This document shows positions 1-9,368 of a stretch of DNA of 64,000 nucleotides, one piece after another. The stretch's first letter is position 1. Every line of letters begins with the position of its first letter. A model generated the notes under the pieces. That model had not been told where the DNA came from and made no database searches. It was given only the letters and a program-made list of their open reading frames with translations. The position numbers and the translations under genes were made by a program. The DNA lies in contig CP019797.1 in the NCBI GenBank assembly GCA_002951995.1, forward strand, positions 666,501 to 730,500, given 5' to 3'. Source of the DNA: Stenotrophomonas acidaminiphila. GTDB taxonomy: Bacteria; Pseudomonadota; Gammaproteobacteria; Xanthomonadales; Xanthomonadaceae.

Positions 1-29
1 GCCCCGGCGGCTCCCGGGGACGCCGCGCG

Positions 30-1295
30 GTGAGGCGCGTCCGTCGTGTCCCGGCCTGGTTGGGCGGCTGCGCGCTGGCGCTGGGGCTGGCGCCGCCGGC
101 AACGGCCGCCGATGGCGCCGCATGCCTGCCGCCGCTGCTGCAGCGGCTGGGTTGGCAGATACGCGAAAGCGACGTGACCGCACCGGTGGTGCACGGGGGC
201 GAACCCTGCCGGCGCGCCTCGCTGGACGACGCGCGCCGCCATGGCGACCTGCAGGTGCAGGTGCCGCGCGGCTACGCCGGTGCGTCGCGTGAGCGCCTGC
301 AGCGCGACCTGCTCGGGCATCCCGCGACCCTGTGCGCCTACGCCTTCCAACTGGGCGATGCCGCCCGCCGCGCCGCCACGCAGCTGCAGGACAACCGCGG
401 GTATCGCTTCTCCGCGCTGCAGCTGGGCTGGATCGGCTTCGGGCCCGGCGGCGCCCGCGCGCAGGGCTGGCAGCGCTTCCGCAGCTTCGGCCGCGGCTAT
501 GCGCCGGCCGGTTCCAATTCCGCAGCGATCGAGGCGTTCTACAGCGGCCGTGTGCGCTCGGAATGCGGCGTCGGCCGCCAGGTCGCGCAGCTGGCCACCC
601 AGCGCGAGCTGTATGGCGACGCCGGCTTCGACCGCGAATTCGCCCCGGGCGAGCTGTCGATCGGCACTTTCCTCACCCTGCACGACACGCCCAGCATCCT
701 GCTGGGGGCCAACGCGGGCGAGTTCTTCGCCGACGGCAAGGCGGTGCGCACCGCGCGCCTGGGGCGGCAGGCGTTCATGGGCGTGCCCGGCTTCATCGAG
801 CACGTGTTCGACAAGCGCTACCTGGACGACATCAACAACCAGGCCGAGAACTTCGTCATCACCGACGTCAGCGCGCAGGCGGCCGACGCATTGGCGCGGC
901 ACGGCGGCTTCAGCTACTACGACGGGCAGAACCGGCGCCTGTGGGAACTGTCGCGGCAGCTGCCCCGCGCCGGCCGGCGTTATTTCGAGCGGCTGCTGCA
1001 CGAACGCGACCCGGCGCTGCGTGCCGCCGTTCCCGAAGCGCAGCGGCCGTTGCTGGCGCAGATGGACCAGGTGCTGGCCGACCCGGTCTACGCCGGGCTG
1101 ATGCTCTACGTGCACCCCAAGGGCATCCGCCCGCTGGGCTACCACATCGCGCGCCTGCTCGACCGCAACCCACGCACCCCGTACAGCATCGACCTGGCGC
1201 TGCACAATCTGCACACCACGCTGTACCACCGCTGGCTGCAGGCGCAGTTGCGCGACTGTGCGCCGGTACCCGCTGACATCGACGAACGAGGTTGA
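30..1295 (+). CDS. Secreted protein of unknown function
   Basis: A 421-residue protein from a GTG start. The N-terminus (two Arg pairs, then a hydrophobic stretch ending in PPATAAD) looks like a Sec signal peptide, so the mature protein is probably periplasmic. I do not recognise the family. The middle is rich in Gly, Tyr and Phe (for example LQLGWIGFGPGGARAQGW and FSYYDGQNRRLWELSR) and there are no further membrane segments. It ends 2 bp before the ATG of the 6-phosphogluconate dehydrogenase gene, so the two are probably co-transcribed, but that link gives no clear function. The gene start lies close to the window edge and an earlier start cannot be excluded. Confidence 0.75.
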   Translation: MRRVRRVPAWLGGCALALGLAPPATAADGAACLPPLLQRLGWQIRESDVTAPVVHGGEPCRRASLDDARRHGDLQVQVPRGYAGASRERLQRDLLGHPATLCAYAFQLGDAARRAATQLQDNRGYRFSALQLGWIGFGPGGARAQGWQRFRSFGRGYAPAGSNSAAIEAFYSGRVRSECGVGRQVAQLATQRELYGDAGFDREFAPGELSIGTFLTLHDTPSILLGANAGEFFADGKAVRTARLGRQAFMGVPGFIEHVFDKRYLDDINNQAENFVITDVSAQAADALARHGGFSYYDGQNRRLWELSRQLPRAGRRYFERLLHERDPALRAAVPEAQRPLLAQMDQVLADPVYAGLMLYVHPKGIRPLGYHIARLLDRNPRTPYSIDLALHNLHTTLYHRWLQAQLRDCAPVPADIDERG

Positions 1296-1297
1296 AC

Positions 1298-2212
1298 ATG
1301 GAACTGGGCATGATCGGGCTGGGGCGCATGGGCGCCAACATGGCGCAGCGCCTGCACCGTGGGGGCATCGGCGTGACCGGGTTCGACCCCGGGCTGGCCG
1401 CGCGCGAGCGCATGGCCGGGGCCGGCGTGGCCACGGCCGCCTCGCTCGAAGCGCTGGTGCAGGCAATGCCGGCACCGCGCGCGCTGTGGCTGATGGTGCC
1501 GGCGGGCGCGGTCGACGCGCTGCTGGACCAGCTGTTGCCGCTGCTGTCGCCGGGCGACCTGGTCGTGGACGGCGGCAATTCCTGGTATCGCGATTCGCTG
1601 CGCCGCGCGCAGCGCTGCCAGCAGGCGCGGGTGGCGTTCGTCGACTGCGGCACCAGTGGCGGCGTCTGGGGCCTGCAGGAAGGCTACTGCCTGATGCTGG
1701 GCGGCGAGCCGGCGGCACTGGCGCGGTTGGCGCCGGCGCTGCGGGTGCTGGCGCCGGCAGCGGAGCGTGGCTGGGCGCACGTGGGGCCGGTTGGCGCGGG
1801 GCACTTCTGCAAGATGGTCCACAACGGCATCGAGTACGGAATGATGCAGGCCTACGCCGAGGGCTTCGCGCTGATGCAGAAGAAGCGCGAGTTCGACCTG
1901 GACCTGGCGCAGGTGGCCGAGACTTGGCGGCACGGCAGCGTGGTCCGCTCGTGGTTGCTGGACCTTGCCGCCGATGCGCTGCGGCACAACCCGCTGCTGG
2001 AAGGCATCGCGCCCTATGTCCAGGATTCCGGCGAGGGCCGCTGGACGGTCAGCGAGGCGATCGAGCTGGACGTGTCGGCGCCGGTCATCACGCTCTCGCT
2101 GCTGGAGCGGCTGCGCTCGCGCGAAGCCAATTCCTTCGCCGACCGGATGCTGGCGCAGATGCGCAGCGGGTTCGGCGGGCATGCGGTGAAGGCGGCCAAC
2201 GATGCTGAATGA
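1298..2212 (+). CDS. gnd: 6-phosphogluconate dehydrogenase, decarboxylating (short form)
   Basis: Oxidative decarboxylation of 6-phosphogluconate to ribulose-5-phosphate in the cytoplasmic pentose phosphate pathway. The 304-residue protein opens with the Rossmann motif GLGRMGANM, followed by DGGNSWYRDS, the substrate-loop motif GTSGGVWGLQEGY and the catalytic KMVHNGIEYGMMQ (Lys and Glu of the KxxHNxxE signature). About 300 residues is the length of the short YqeC-like class, not the 470-residue E. coli Gnd class. An in-frame TTG lies two codons upstream, but the ATG at 1298 places the Rossmann fold at the extreme N-terminus as in relatives. Cofactor preference (NAD or NADP) cannot be read safely here. 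Confidence 0.92.
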   Translation: MELGMIGLGRMGANMAQRLHRGGIGVTGFDPGLAARERMAGAGVATAASLEALVQAMPAPRALWLMVPAGAVDALLDQLLPLLSPGDLVVDGGNSWYRDSLRRAQRCQQARVAFVDCGTSGGVWGLQEGYCLMLGGEPAALARLAPALRVLAPAAERGWAHVGPVGAGHFCKMVHNGIEYGMMQAYAEGFALMQKKREFDLDLAQVAETWRHGSVVRSWLLDLAADALRHNPLLEGIAPYVQDSGEGRWTVSEAIELDVSAPVITLSLLERLRSREANSFADRMLAQMRSGFGGHAVKAANDAE

Positions 2213-2230
2213 ATGCGGAGGGGCGGGACG

Positions 2231-2590
2231 ATGAGCACGCACGCGCGCACATGGATGCTGTTGGCCGCATTCGGGTGCGGCCTGTCGCTGGCATTGCCAC
2301 TGCAGGCGCTGCCAGCGCCGGGGCCGTTGCCGCTACCGCCAGCGCCGGAAACCGACCCGATGAGCGATGCCTGGATCACCACGCGGATCCGTGCGGCGCT
2401 GGTGCCGCTGCAGCGCGATGCCGCGGTCGACGTGCGGGTGAACACGACGGCGGGCATCGTCACGTTGGAAGGCGTGGTCGACAGCCCACTGGCCCGCGAA
2501 CGCGTGCTCGAGCGGGTGGCCGCGGTCAGGGGCGTGCGCGGCGTCGAGGCGCAGGCGCTGCGGATTGCTGGGGCAGCGCCGTATCCGTGA
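2231..2590 (+). CDS. BON domain-containing secreted protein
   Basis: A 119-residue protein with a signal peptide (hydrophobic LLAAFGCGLSLALPLQALPAP) followed by one BON domain from about residue 45: DAWITTRIRAAL, then VDVRVNTTAGIVTLEGVVDS and RERVLERVAAVRGVRGVE. BON domains (OsmY, Kon, secretins) are thought to bind phospholipid or other envelope surfaces; this one is probably periplasmic. An ATG at 2213 is also in frame, but a GGAGG Shine-Dalgarno at 2217-2221 sits 9 bases before the ATG at 2231, which decides the start. It overlaps nothing and follows gnd by 18 bp, so it may share its transcript. Confidence 0.82.
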   Translation: MSTHARTWMLLAAFGCGLSLALPLQALPAPGPLPLPPAPETDPMSDAWITTRIRAALVPLQRDAAVDVRVNTTAGIVTLEGVVDSPLARERVLERVAAVRGVRGVEAQALRIAGAAPYP

Positions 2591-2783
2591 CGACCACCGC
2601 GTGCGCCGCGTTCACTCCGGCGCCGAATCATGCAATGCTTGCGTACCGGTTCGCATGCACTCGGCCGGCTCCAGTCCCAGGGGAGCCGTGCCCGCGGCAC
2701 TGCCTGCCAACGGCCTGGCGTCCCTGGGAAACCGTTCACGCTGATCCCGGTTTTCGTACCGGCCACAGGCTTAAGGAATGAGG

Positions 2784-4588
2784 ATGGCTTATCGATTCAC
2801 CGACGAGGGCTGGGACCGCTGGCGCTTCGCCGGCCTGGCGCTCGCCGCGCTGCTGATCGTCGTGGTGCCCTCGTTGTTGCTGCTGCAGCTTTCGCGCGAC
2901 AGCGTCAATGCCGCCAACTGGGTGGCGCACACCCAGGCGGTGAGCGCGCGGCTGTACGTGCTGCAGGCCGACATTCGCGACGTGGAGTCGGCCGCGCTGA
3001 CCATGTCCAAGGGCGTGTCGTCGGACGCGCTGCGGCAACGCCTGCGGCGGGCCGACGATGTCGGGCAGACCGTCGGCGAGCTGTCGAGCCTGGTCAGCGA
3101 CAGCCCGAGCAGCTGGTGCGCATCGGCCGCATCACCTCCATGCTGGAACGGCGCATGGCGCTGGCCAAGCAGATCGCCGACAGCGTCGATTCGCCGCGCC
3201 AGCGGCAGTTGATCGAGGAAATGACGTTCAGTTATCCGATCCGCGACATCGTGGTGGAGCTGCAGCGCCACGAGGAGCAGCTGCTGGCCAAGCGCGTGGC
3301 CGCGGCGCAGCGCCAGCAACGCCTGTCCACCCTGGTGACCTGGAGCACGCTGGCCGCGCAGCTGCTGCTGCTGGGGCTGGTGTTGTGGCTGCTGAAGCGG
3401 CAGATCGGCCGCCGCACCCGCGCCGAGCAGCGGTTGCTGCAGGCCAGCGCCCGCGCCAGCGCGGTGCTGCAGACGGTGCGCGAGCCCATCGTGCTGCTCA
3501 ACGCCGAGCAGCGCATCGTGCTGCACAACGCCGCGTTCGCCGAGCTGTACGGCGTCGAGGGCCGCGATGCCAACGGCCAGCTGCTGCAGTCGATCGGCGA
3601 TGGCGCCTGGGCCGACCCCATCATCCACCAGCGCCTGGCCGACGTGCTGCTGCGCGGCCGCGAGCTGTGGGACTACGAGCATGAACAGCGGGGCGTCGAC
3701 GGCCTGGTGCGGATCATGCTGGTCAATGCCAGGCGCATGCCGCTGCCCGACAGCGACGACGAAGTGGTGCTGATGACGGTCAGCGACATCACCCTGCAGC
3801 GTGCCGTGCAGCTGCGGGTGGAGGAACTGAACCGGCAGCTGGAAGGCAAGGTCGAGCAGATGGCCGAGGTCAACCGCGAGCTGGAGGCGTTCAGCTATTC
3901 GGTGTCGCACGACCTGCGCGCGCCGCTGCGGCACGTGGCCGGCTTCTCCGACAAGCTGGCGCGGCACCTGGGCGAGGACGCGGACGAACGCTCGCGCCAC
4001 TACCTGCAGGTGATCGGCGACTCGGCGCGGCGCATGGCGGCGCTGATCGACGACCTGCTGGTCTATTCGCGGCTGGGCCGTGGCGCGATGCGCCTGCAGG
4101 CGGTGGACATGCAGTCGCTGGTCGCCGACACCCGCGCGCTGCTGGATTCCAACCTGCGCGCCGAAGCCGGTGCCGACGGCGCGGTGCGCGACGTGCAGTG
4201 GAACATCGGCCCGCTGCCGGTGCTGGTGGCCGACGAGAACATGATGCGGCAGGTGTGGCTGAACCTGCTCGGCAACGCGGTGAAATACACCGCCGGCCGC
4301 GAACATGCGCTGATCGAGGTGTCCGCGCAGCAGTTGCCCGACGGCAGCCACCAGTTCACGGTGCGCGACAATGGCACCGGCTTCGACATGCAGTACGCCG
4401 GCAAGCTGTTCGGCGTGTTCCAGCGCCTGCACAAGGCCAGCGACTATCCCGGCACGGGCATCGGCCTGGCCAGCGTGCGCCGCGTGCTCACCCGCCATGG
4501 TGGCCGCATCTGGGCCGAGGCCCAGGTCGACCAGGGCGCCACCTTCCATTTCATCCTGCCACCCCCTGCGCCCGACGCGCACAGCTGA
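2784..4588 (+). pseudogene. Membrane sensor histidine kinase, interrupted by one apparent frameshift
   Basis: Codes for a sensor kinase of about 601 residues once one base is restored. The first 108 codons (frame of 2784) give TM1 (FAGLALAALLIVVVPSLLLLQ) and the start of a CHASE3-like sensor region. At the CCC run 3104-3106 the frame is lost; one extra C gives ...SDSPEQLVRIGR and continues in the other frame to 4588. That part holds TM2 (LAAQLLLLGLVLWLL), a PAS domain, the HisKA phospho-acceptor in FSYSVSHDLRAPL (His about 376), the N box NLLGNAVKYT (about 494-503) and the G box TGIGLASV. An AAGGA 6 bases before ATG 2784 favours that start over ATG 2778. Layout resembles kinases paired with Rcp1-like regulators, and such a regulator follows. 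Confidence 0.85.
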
Positions 4589-4599
4589 GGTCCACCCGA

Positions 4600-5040
4600 A
4601 TGAGTCCCCTGCGTACCATCCTCATTGCCGAAGACAGCCCCGCCGACGCCGAAATGGCGATCGACGCGCTGCGCGACGCGCGCCTGGCCAATCCCATCGT
4701 GCACGTGGAGGACGGCGTGGAGACGCTGGATTTCCTGATGCGCCGCGGGGCGTATGCCAACCGCGAGGAGGGCCTGCCGGCGGTCCTGCTGCTGGACATC
4801 AAGATGCCGCGCATGGACGGGCTGGAAGTGCTGCAGCGCATCCGCGCCGAGGACGAGCTCAAGCGCCTGCCGGTGGTGATCCTGTCGTCCTCGCGCGAGG
4901 AAAGCGACCTGGCGCGCAGTTGGGACCTGGGCGTCAATGCCTACGTGGTCAAGCCGGTGGACGTCGACCAGTTCTTCAACGCGGTCAAGACGCTCGGCAC
5001 CTTCTGGGCGGTCATCAACCAGGCCCCGGAGCTGGAGTAA
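4600..5040 (+). CDS. Single-domain response regulator (CheY/Rcp1-like)
   Basis: A stand-alone receiver domain of 146 residues. The acidic pair and flanks are in ILIAEDSPADAEM, the phospho-acceptor is Asp66 in LLLDIKMPRMDG, the switch Ser/Thr region is VVILSSSREE and the conserved Lys is Lys118 in VVKPVD. There is no output domain. The insert of about ten residues before the phospho-acceptor (FLMRRGAYANREEG) is typical of Rcp1-type regulators that act with phytochrome-like kinases. It starts 11 bp after the histidine kinase and ends 6 bp before the hybrid kinase, so the three form one operon and probably a phosphorelay. Confidence 0.9.
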   Translation: MSPLRTILIAEDSPADAEMAIDALRDARLANPIVHVEDGVETLDFLMRRGAYANREEGLPAVLLLDIKMPRMDGLEVLQRIRAEDELKRLPVVILSSSREESDLARSWDLGVNAYVVKPVDVDQFFNAVKTLGTFWAVINQAPELE

Positions 5041-5046
5041 GCCGCC

Positions 5047-6567
5047 ATGCCCAACAAAGGGACGCCGTTGGGTCCATTGCGCATCCTGCTGGTCGAGGAT
5101 TCGGCCGAGGACGCTGAACTGTTGTGCGACCAGATGCTCGAAGCCGGGCTGGAATGCAGCTTCGAGCGGGTCGACAACGAGCCGGAGCTGCGCACGCTGC
5201 TGGCGCAGTGGACCCCGGACATCGTGCTGTCGGACCTGAGCATGCCGGGTTTTTCCGGCTACCAGGCGCTGCGCATCCTGCGCGAGACGCATCCGCTGGT
5301 GCCCTTCATCTTCGTCTCCGGGACGATGGGCGAGGAAACCGCGGTCCAGGCGCTGCACGAAGGCGCCAACGACTACATCATCAAGCACCAGCCGGCACGG
5401 CTGCCCTCGGCGGTGGCGCGCGCCATCCGCGAGGCGCGGCGCGAGATGGAACGGCTGCGGGTCGAGGACGAGCTGATGCGCGCGCAGCGGCTGGAAAGCC
5501 TGGCGCTGCTGGCGGCCGGGCTCAGCCACGACCTGCGCAACATCCTGCAGCCGCTGCTGATCGTGCCGGACCTGATCCGCGACCGCAGCGACGACCCCAA
5601 GGTGGTGCGGCTGGCCGATGTCATCGCCGAGTGCGGGCGGCGCGGCCACGAGATGGTCGAGTCGATGCTGTCGTTCGTGCGCGGCTCGCGGCTGCCCAGC
5701 GAGCGCATCGTCCTGCAACGCCTGTTCCAGGGGGTCGGCATGCTGCTCAAGAGCAGCCTGCCGGGCAACATCGACCTGCACCTGGAGGTGCGCGACGAGC
5801 GCCTGGCGGTGGAGGGCAACTACACCGAACTGCAGCAGGTGCTGCTCAACCTGGCGCTCAACGCGATCCAGGCCATGCCCGACGGTGGCCGCCTGAGCCT
5901 GGTGGCCGAACGCGTGGCCACCACCGACGGCGAGCGCCTGTGCATCCGCGTGCAGGACCAGGGCATCGGCATGGACGCGGCGACCGTGGAGCGGCTGTTC
6001 AGCCCGTTCTTCACCACCAAGGCCAGCGGTACCGGGCTGGGGCTGGTGTCGTGCAAGCGCATCGTAGAGAGCCTGGACGGCACCATTGCGGTGTCCAGCC
6101 GCCCGGGCGAGGGCACCCGCTTCGACCTGCTGCTGCCACTGCATGGCGCGGTGGTGGAGCGCGAGGAGAGCGCCATGCCGGTGGTCCCGGCCGGCCGTGG
6201 CCAGCGGATACTGGTGGTGGACGACGAGGCCACGCGCCTGTCGCTGCTGGGCAACGCGCTGGCCAGCCAGGGCTACCGGCTGCGGCTGGCCGCCGACGGT
6301 GCCGCGGCGATGCGCCACCTGCAGGAGGCCGGCATGCCGGACGCGGTACTGGTCGACAGCGGCATCCCGCTGCTGTCCGCCGGGCAGCTGCTCACCGAGA
6401 TGCACGGCATGGGCTACCGCGGGCCGGCCATCGTGCTGGAGGAAAGCGGCAATGCCGCGTTTGCCGATGGCGGTGCGCCCACTGGCATCAGCGTGCACGT
6501 GCTGCCGCGCCCGCTGGAGATGCGGCGCGTGTTCCGGGTCGTGGCCGACGCACTGGGCACGGGGTAG
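5047..6567 (+). CDS. Hybrid response regulator / histidine kinase (REC-HK-REC)
   Basis: A 506-residue soluble protein. Residues 12-130 are a receiver (ILLVEDSAEDAE, phospho-acceptor Asp63 in IVLSDLSMPG, Lys in DYIIKH). A linker helix leads to a histidine kinase core with His161 in GLSHDLRNILQP, an N box in LLNLALNAIQAMPDGG and a G box in GTGLGLVSCKR. A second receiver starts near 385 (ILVVDDEATRLSLL) with Asp437 in VLVDSGIP. In this last domain the usual Lys is replaced (VLPRPLEM), so its phosphorylation chemistry may be impaired. No membrane segment is present. It is the third gene of the cassette and could receive phosphate from the upstream kinase. There is no DNA-binding output. Confidence 0.88.
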   Translation: MPNKGTPLGPLRILLVEDSAEDAELLCDQMLEAGLECSFERVDNEPELRTLLAQWTPDIVLSDLSMPGFSGYQALRILRETHPLVPFIFVSGTMGEETAVQALHEGANDYIIKHQPARLPSAVARAIREARREMERLRVEDELMRAQRLESLALLAAGLSHDLRNILQPLLIVPDLIRDRSDDPKVVRLADVIAECGRRGHEMVESMLSFVRGSRLPSERIVLQRLFQGVGMLLKSSLPGNIDLHLEVRDERLAVEGNYTELQQVLLNLALNAIQAMPDGGRLSLVAERVATTDGERLCIRVQDQGIGMDAATVERLFSPFFTTKASGTGLGLVSCKRIVESLDGTIAVSSRPGEGTRFDLLLPLHGAVVEREESAMPVVPAGRGQRILVVDDEATRLSLLGNALASQGYRLRLAADGAAAMRHLQEAGMPDAVLVDSGIPLLSAGQLLTEMHGMGYRGPAIVLEESGNAAFADGGAPTGISVHVLPRPLEMRRVFRVVADALGTG

Positions 6568-6743
6568 GAAGCCGGGACAAGCCAGGAACCCGTGGGGAAG
6601 GCGGGAGCGGGTCACAGCCGCGGCAACCGCCCGTGCTTGCGCCCTCCCTGGTTCCTGCTTCCGCTGCAGTGGTTCCTGGCCCGAAGCCCTATCATGTGCG
6701 TCCCGATTCCGACCGTTTGGCGCAACACCGCGCCTCCCCTTCG

Positions 6744-7232
6744 ATGACGACCGTCCTACTGAGCCTGGGCAGCAACGTGCGCCCGCACCATCACCTGCAG
6801 GCGGCGCTGCGGGTGCTGCGCGGGCGCTTCGGGCAGATCACCGTTTCCCCGGCCTACCGCACCCCGGCGGTGGGCTTCGACGGCCCGGATTTCCTCAACA
6901 ACGCGGTCATGCTCGACACCGGCATGCCGCTGCTGGAGCTGGACGACTGGCTGCATGCGGTCGAGGACGCGCACGGCCGCGACCGCAGCGGGCCGCGCTT
7001 CAGCGACCGCACCCTGGACATCGACGTGGTGTACTACGGCGACCTGGTGGTGGCAGGCCCCGGGCACCTGCGCATTCCCCGGCCCGAGCTCAAGCACGCC
7101 TTCGTGCTCAAACCACTGGCCGACATCGCGCCGGATTTCATCGACCCGGTCCGCGGCCTCAGCCTGCGGCAGATGTGGCAGGCACACCCGCAGCATGGCG
7201 ACGTGTTCGATACGGTCGAACTGGCGGACTGA
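6744..7232 (+). CDS. folK: 2-amino-4-hydroxy-6-hydroxymethyldihydropteridine pyrophosphokinase
   Basis: HPPK transfers pyrophosphate from ATP to hydroxymethyl-dihydropterin in folate synthesis. The 162-residue protein has the N-terminal LLSLGSNV motif, the pterin-site stretch GPDFLNNAVML and the HPPK signature DRSGPRFSDRTLDIDVVYYGD that carries the Mg-binding Asp residues, then LKHAFVLKPL. Length equals that of typical single-domain FolK. The neighbouring convergent gene is a pteridine reductase, so both genes deal with pterins. The ATG at 6744 puts the conserved LSLGSN at residue 5, as in relatives. Confidence 0.93.
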   Translation: MTTVLLSLGSNVRPHHHLQAALRVLRGRFGQITVSPAYRTPAVGFDGPDFLNNAVMLDTGMPLLELDDWLHAVEDAHGRDRSGPRFSDRTLDIDVVYYGDLVVAGPGHLRIPRPELKHAFVLKPLADIAPDFIDPVRGLSLRQMWQAHPQHGDVFDTVELAD

Positions 7233-7391
7233 GCGCGCCGTCCGACGGCCGGTGGCCCGCTTTCCGCGGCACCGCGGAAAGCCAGGTGGTGCGCCGCCGG
7301 GGCCGCGGCGGCGGTTCTGGCCAGGCGTCGCCCGCATCTGGTTCCTGCCGCTGAACCTGGCCGGCATCGGCGCGACCGCCGCCGCCATCGC

Positions 7392-8129
7392 TCAGGTCAG
7401 CGTGCGCCCACCGTCCAGCCGCAACGTCTGGCCGGTGATGTAACCGGCATCGTCGAGCAGCCAGCGCACCGCCGCGGCGATCTCGTGCGGGGTGCCGGTA
7501 CGCGCCAGCGGCGTGCGTTCCAGCAGCTTCTGCTTGGCGGCTTCGCTCTTGCCCTGTTCCGGCCACAGGATCGCGCCGGGCGCCACCGCGTTCACCCGCA
7601 CGTGCGGCGCCAGCTCCAGCGCCAGCGAACGGGTGGTCATTTCCAGCGCGGCCTTGGCCGCCGAATAGGCGGGGTGGTCGCGCAGCGGCTGGCTGGCGTG
7701 CAGGTCGGTCAGGTTGACGATGGCCCCGCGTTGGCGGCGCAGGTGCCCGGCGGCGGCCTGGGCCAGGAAGAACGGCGCGCGTGCGTTGACCGCGAACAGC
7801 TCGTCCCACTGCTCGACCTCGACCTGGCCCAGCGGCGTGGGGAAGAAGTTGGAGGCATTGTTGACCAGCGCGTCGAGCCGGCCGAAATGCGCCACCACCT
7901 CCTCGACCAGCTCCGGCAGCGCCCGTGGGTCGCGCAGGTCGGCCTGCACCGCCAGCACGCTGCCCGGACGCTCGCTCTCCAGGTCGAAGGCCAGCGCCTG
8001 CAGCTCCTCGCCCGACTGGTGCGCGTGCAGCGCCAGCCGGTAACCATGGGCGTGCAGGTGACGGGCGATGACCGCGCCGATACGGCGCGCGCTGCCCGTC
8101 ACCAAAGCCACCCGTTGCGGATCCGTCAT
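7392..8129 (-). CDS. Pteridine reductase (SDR family)
   Basis: A short-chain dehydrogenase of 245 residues that resembles FolM/PTR1 pteridine reductases, which reduce dihydrobiopterin or dihydrofolate with NADPH. The coenzyme site is TGSARRIG; the Arg pair is typical of the PTR1 branch instead of the usual TGxxxGxG. Other motifs are LVNNASNFFPTPL, the catalytic YSAAK (Tyr-x3-Lys) and VNAVAPGAILWPE. An in-frame extension reaches 8249, but the ATG at 8129 places the nucleotide motif at the usual distance. It is convergent with folK and divergent from midA. Xanthomonads use a pteridine reductase of this kind, but the substrate here is inferred. Confidence 0.88.
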   Translation of the reverse strand: MTDPQRVALVTGSARRIGAVIARHLHAHGYRLALHAHQSGEELQALAFDLESERPGSVLAVQADLRDPRALPELVEEVVAHFGRLDALVNNASNFFPTPLGQVEVEQWDELFAVNARAPFFLAQAAAGHLRRQRGAIVNLTDLHASQPLRDHPAYSAAKAALEMTTRSLALELAPHVRVNAVAPGAILWPEQGKSEAAKQKLLERTPLARTGTPHEIAAAVRWLLDDAGYITGQTLRLDGGRTLT

Positions 8130-8183
8130 CTGCGTTTTCCTCGCTCGGCTATCCTGTGCATTGTCTCCGCAAACCGCCGTCCC

Positions 8184-9368
8184 ATGCATTCCGACCTGCC
8201 CCTGCCCGAATCCGACGCGTTGGCCCACAGCGAGCAGCTGGCCGCGCACCTGCGCGCGGAGATCCTCGCCCAGGGCGGCGCGATGCCGTTCTCGCGGTTC
8301 ATGGAACTGGTGCTGTATGCCCCGGGCTGGGGCTATTACAGCGCCGGCGCCAGCAAGTTCGGCGCCGCCGGCGATTTCGTCACCGCGCCGGAGCTGGGCA
8401 CGCTGTTCGCCGCGGCCACCGCCAACGCGCTGGCGCCGGTGTTGCGCCAGCTGGGCACGCAGGCACGGGTGCTGGAACTGGGCGGCGGCAGCGGCGCGTT
8501 CGCCGAGGCCGCGCTACGCCACCTGGCCGGGCTGGACGCGCTGCCGGCGCGCTACGCCATCCTCGAGCCCAGCGCCGACCTGCGCCAGCGCCAGCGCCAG
8601 CGCCTGCAGGACGCGCTCGACCCGGCGGTGTTCGCGCGGGTGGAATGGCTGGATCGCCCGTTCGAGGATGAATGGGACGGGGTGCTGTTCGCCAACGAGG
8701 TGATCGACGCGCTGCCCACGCCGCGCTTCCTCATCGACCAGGGCGAGGTCTACGAGGAAACCGTCGAGCTCGACGGCGAAGGCCGCTTCGTGCGCGGCGC
8801 GCAGCCGGCGGACATGCTGCTGTCGGCGGCGGTCCGCCACCTCGAGCGCTACCTGGAACGCCCGTTCGCCGACGGCTACCGTTCGGAGCTGCTGCCGCAG
8901 CTGCCGTACTGGATCCAGGCGGTGGCCGGCGGCCTGCGCCGCGGCGCCATGCTGTTCGTCGACTACGGCTACACCCGCGCCGAGTTCTACCAGGACGACC
9001 GCCGCGACGGCACCCTGCGCGCGTTCTACCGCCACCGCGTGCACAACGACGTGTACCTGTGGCCGGGCCTGCAGGACATCACCGCCTCGGTGGACTTCAC
9101 CGCGCTGGCCGAGGCCGGCACCGGCGCCGGCTTCGACCTGGCCGGCTACTGCCACCAGGCCGGCTTCCTGTTCGGCAACGGCATCACCGGCCTGCTCGAG
9201 GACGCCGACGAACGCACCGACGAGGTCGGGCGCGTGCGTCTGCGCGAACAGTTCAAGCGGCTGACCCTGCCCACCGAAATGGGCGAGCGCTTCCAGGTGA
9301 TGGGCTTCAGTCGCGACGTGGACCTGTCGGCGGCGTTCGCGATGGGCGACCTGACCTGGCGCCTGTGA
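8184..9368 (+). CDS. Class I SAM-dependent methyltransferase, MidA/NDUFAF7 family
   Basis: A 394-residue protein of the DUF185 family. The motif VLELGGGSGAFAEAAL is the SAM-binding loop; MPFSRFMELVLYAPGWGYYS near the start and GAAGDFVTAPELGTLFA are family hallmarks, as is LFANEVIDALP. The mitochondrial homologue NDUFAF7 dimethylates an arginine of complex I subunit NDUFS2; the bacterial role is less clear and complex I maturation is only an inference. The ATG at 8184 fits the family length. The stop codon overlaps the GTG start of the next gene by 4 bases, so the two are coupled. Confidence 0.9.
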   Translation: MHSDLPLPESDALAHSEQLAAHLRAEILAQGGAMPFSRFMELVLYAPGWGYYSAGASKFGAAGDFVTAPELGTLFAAATANALAPVLRQLGTQARVLELGGGSGAFAEAALRHLAGLDALPARYAILEPSADLRQRQRQRLQDALDPAVFARVEWLDRPFEDEWDGVLFANEVIDALPTPRFLIDQGEVYEETVELDGEGRFVRGAQPADMLLSAAVRHLERYLERPFADGYRSELLPQLPYWIQAVAGGLRRGAMLFVDYGYTRAEFYQDDRRDGTLRAFYRHRVHNDVYLWPGLQDITASVDFTALAEAGTGAGFDLAGYCHQAGFLFGNGITGLLEDADERTDEVGRVRLREQFKRLTLPTEMGERFQVMGFSRDVDLSAAFAMGDLTWRL

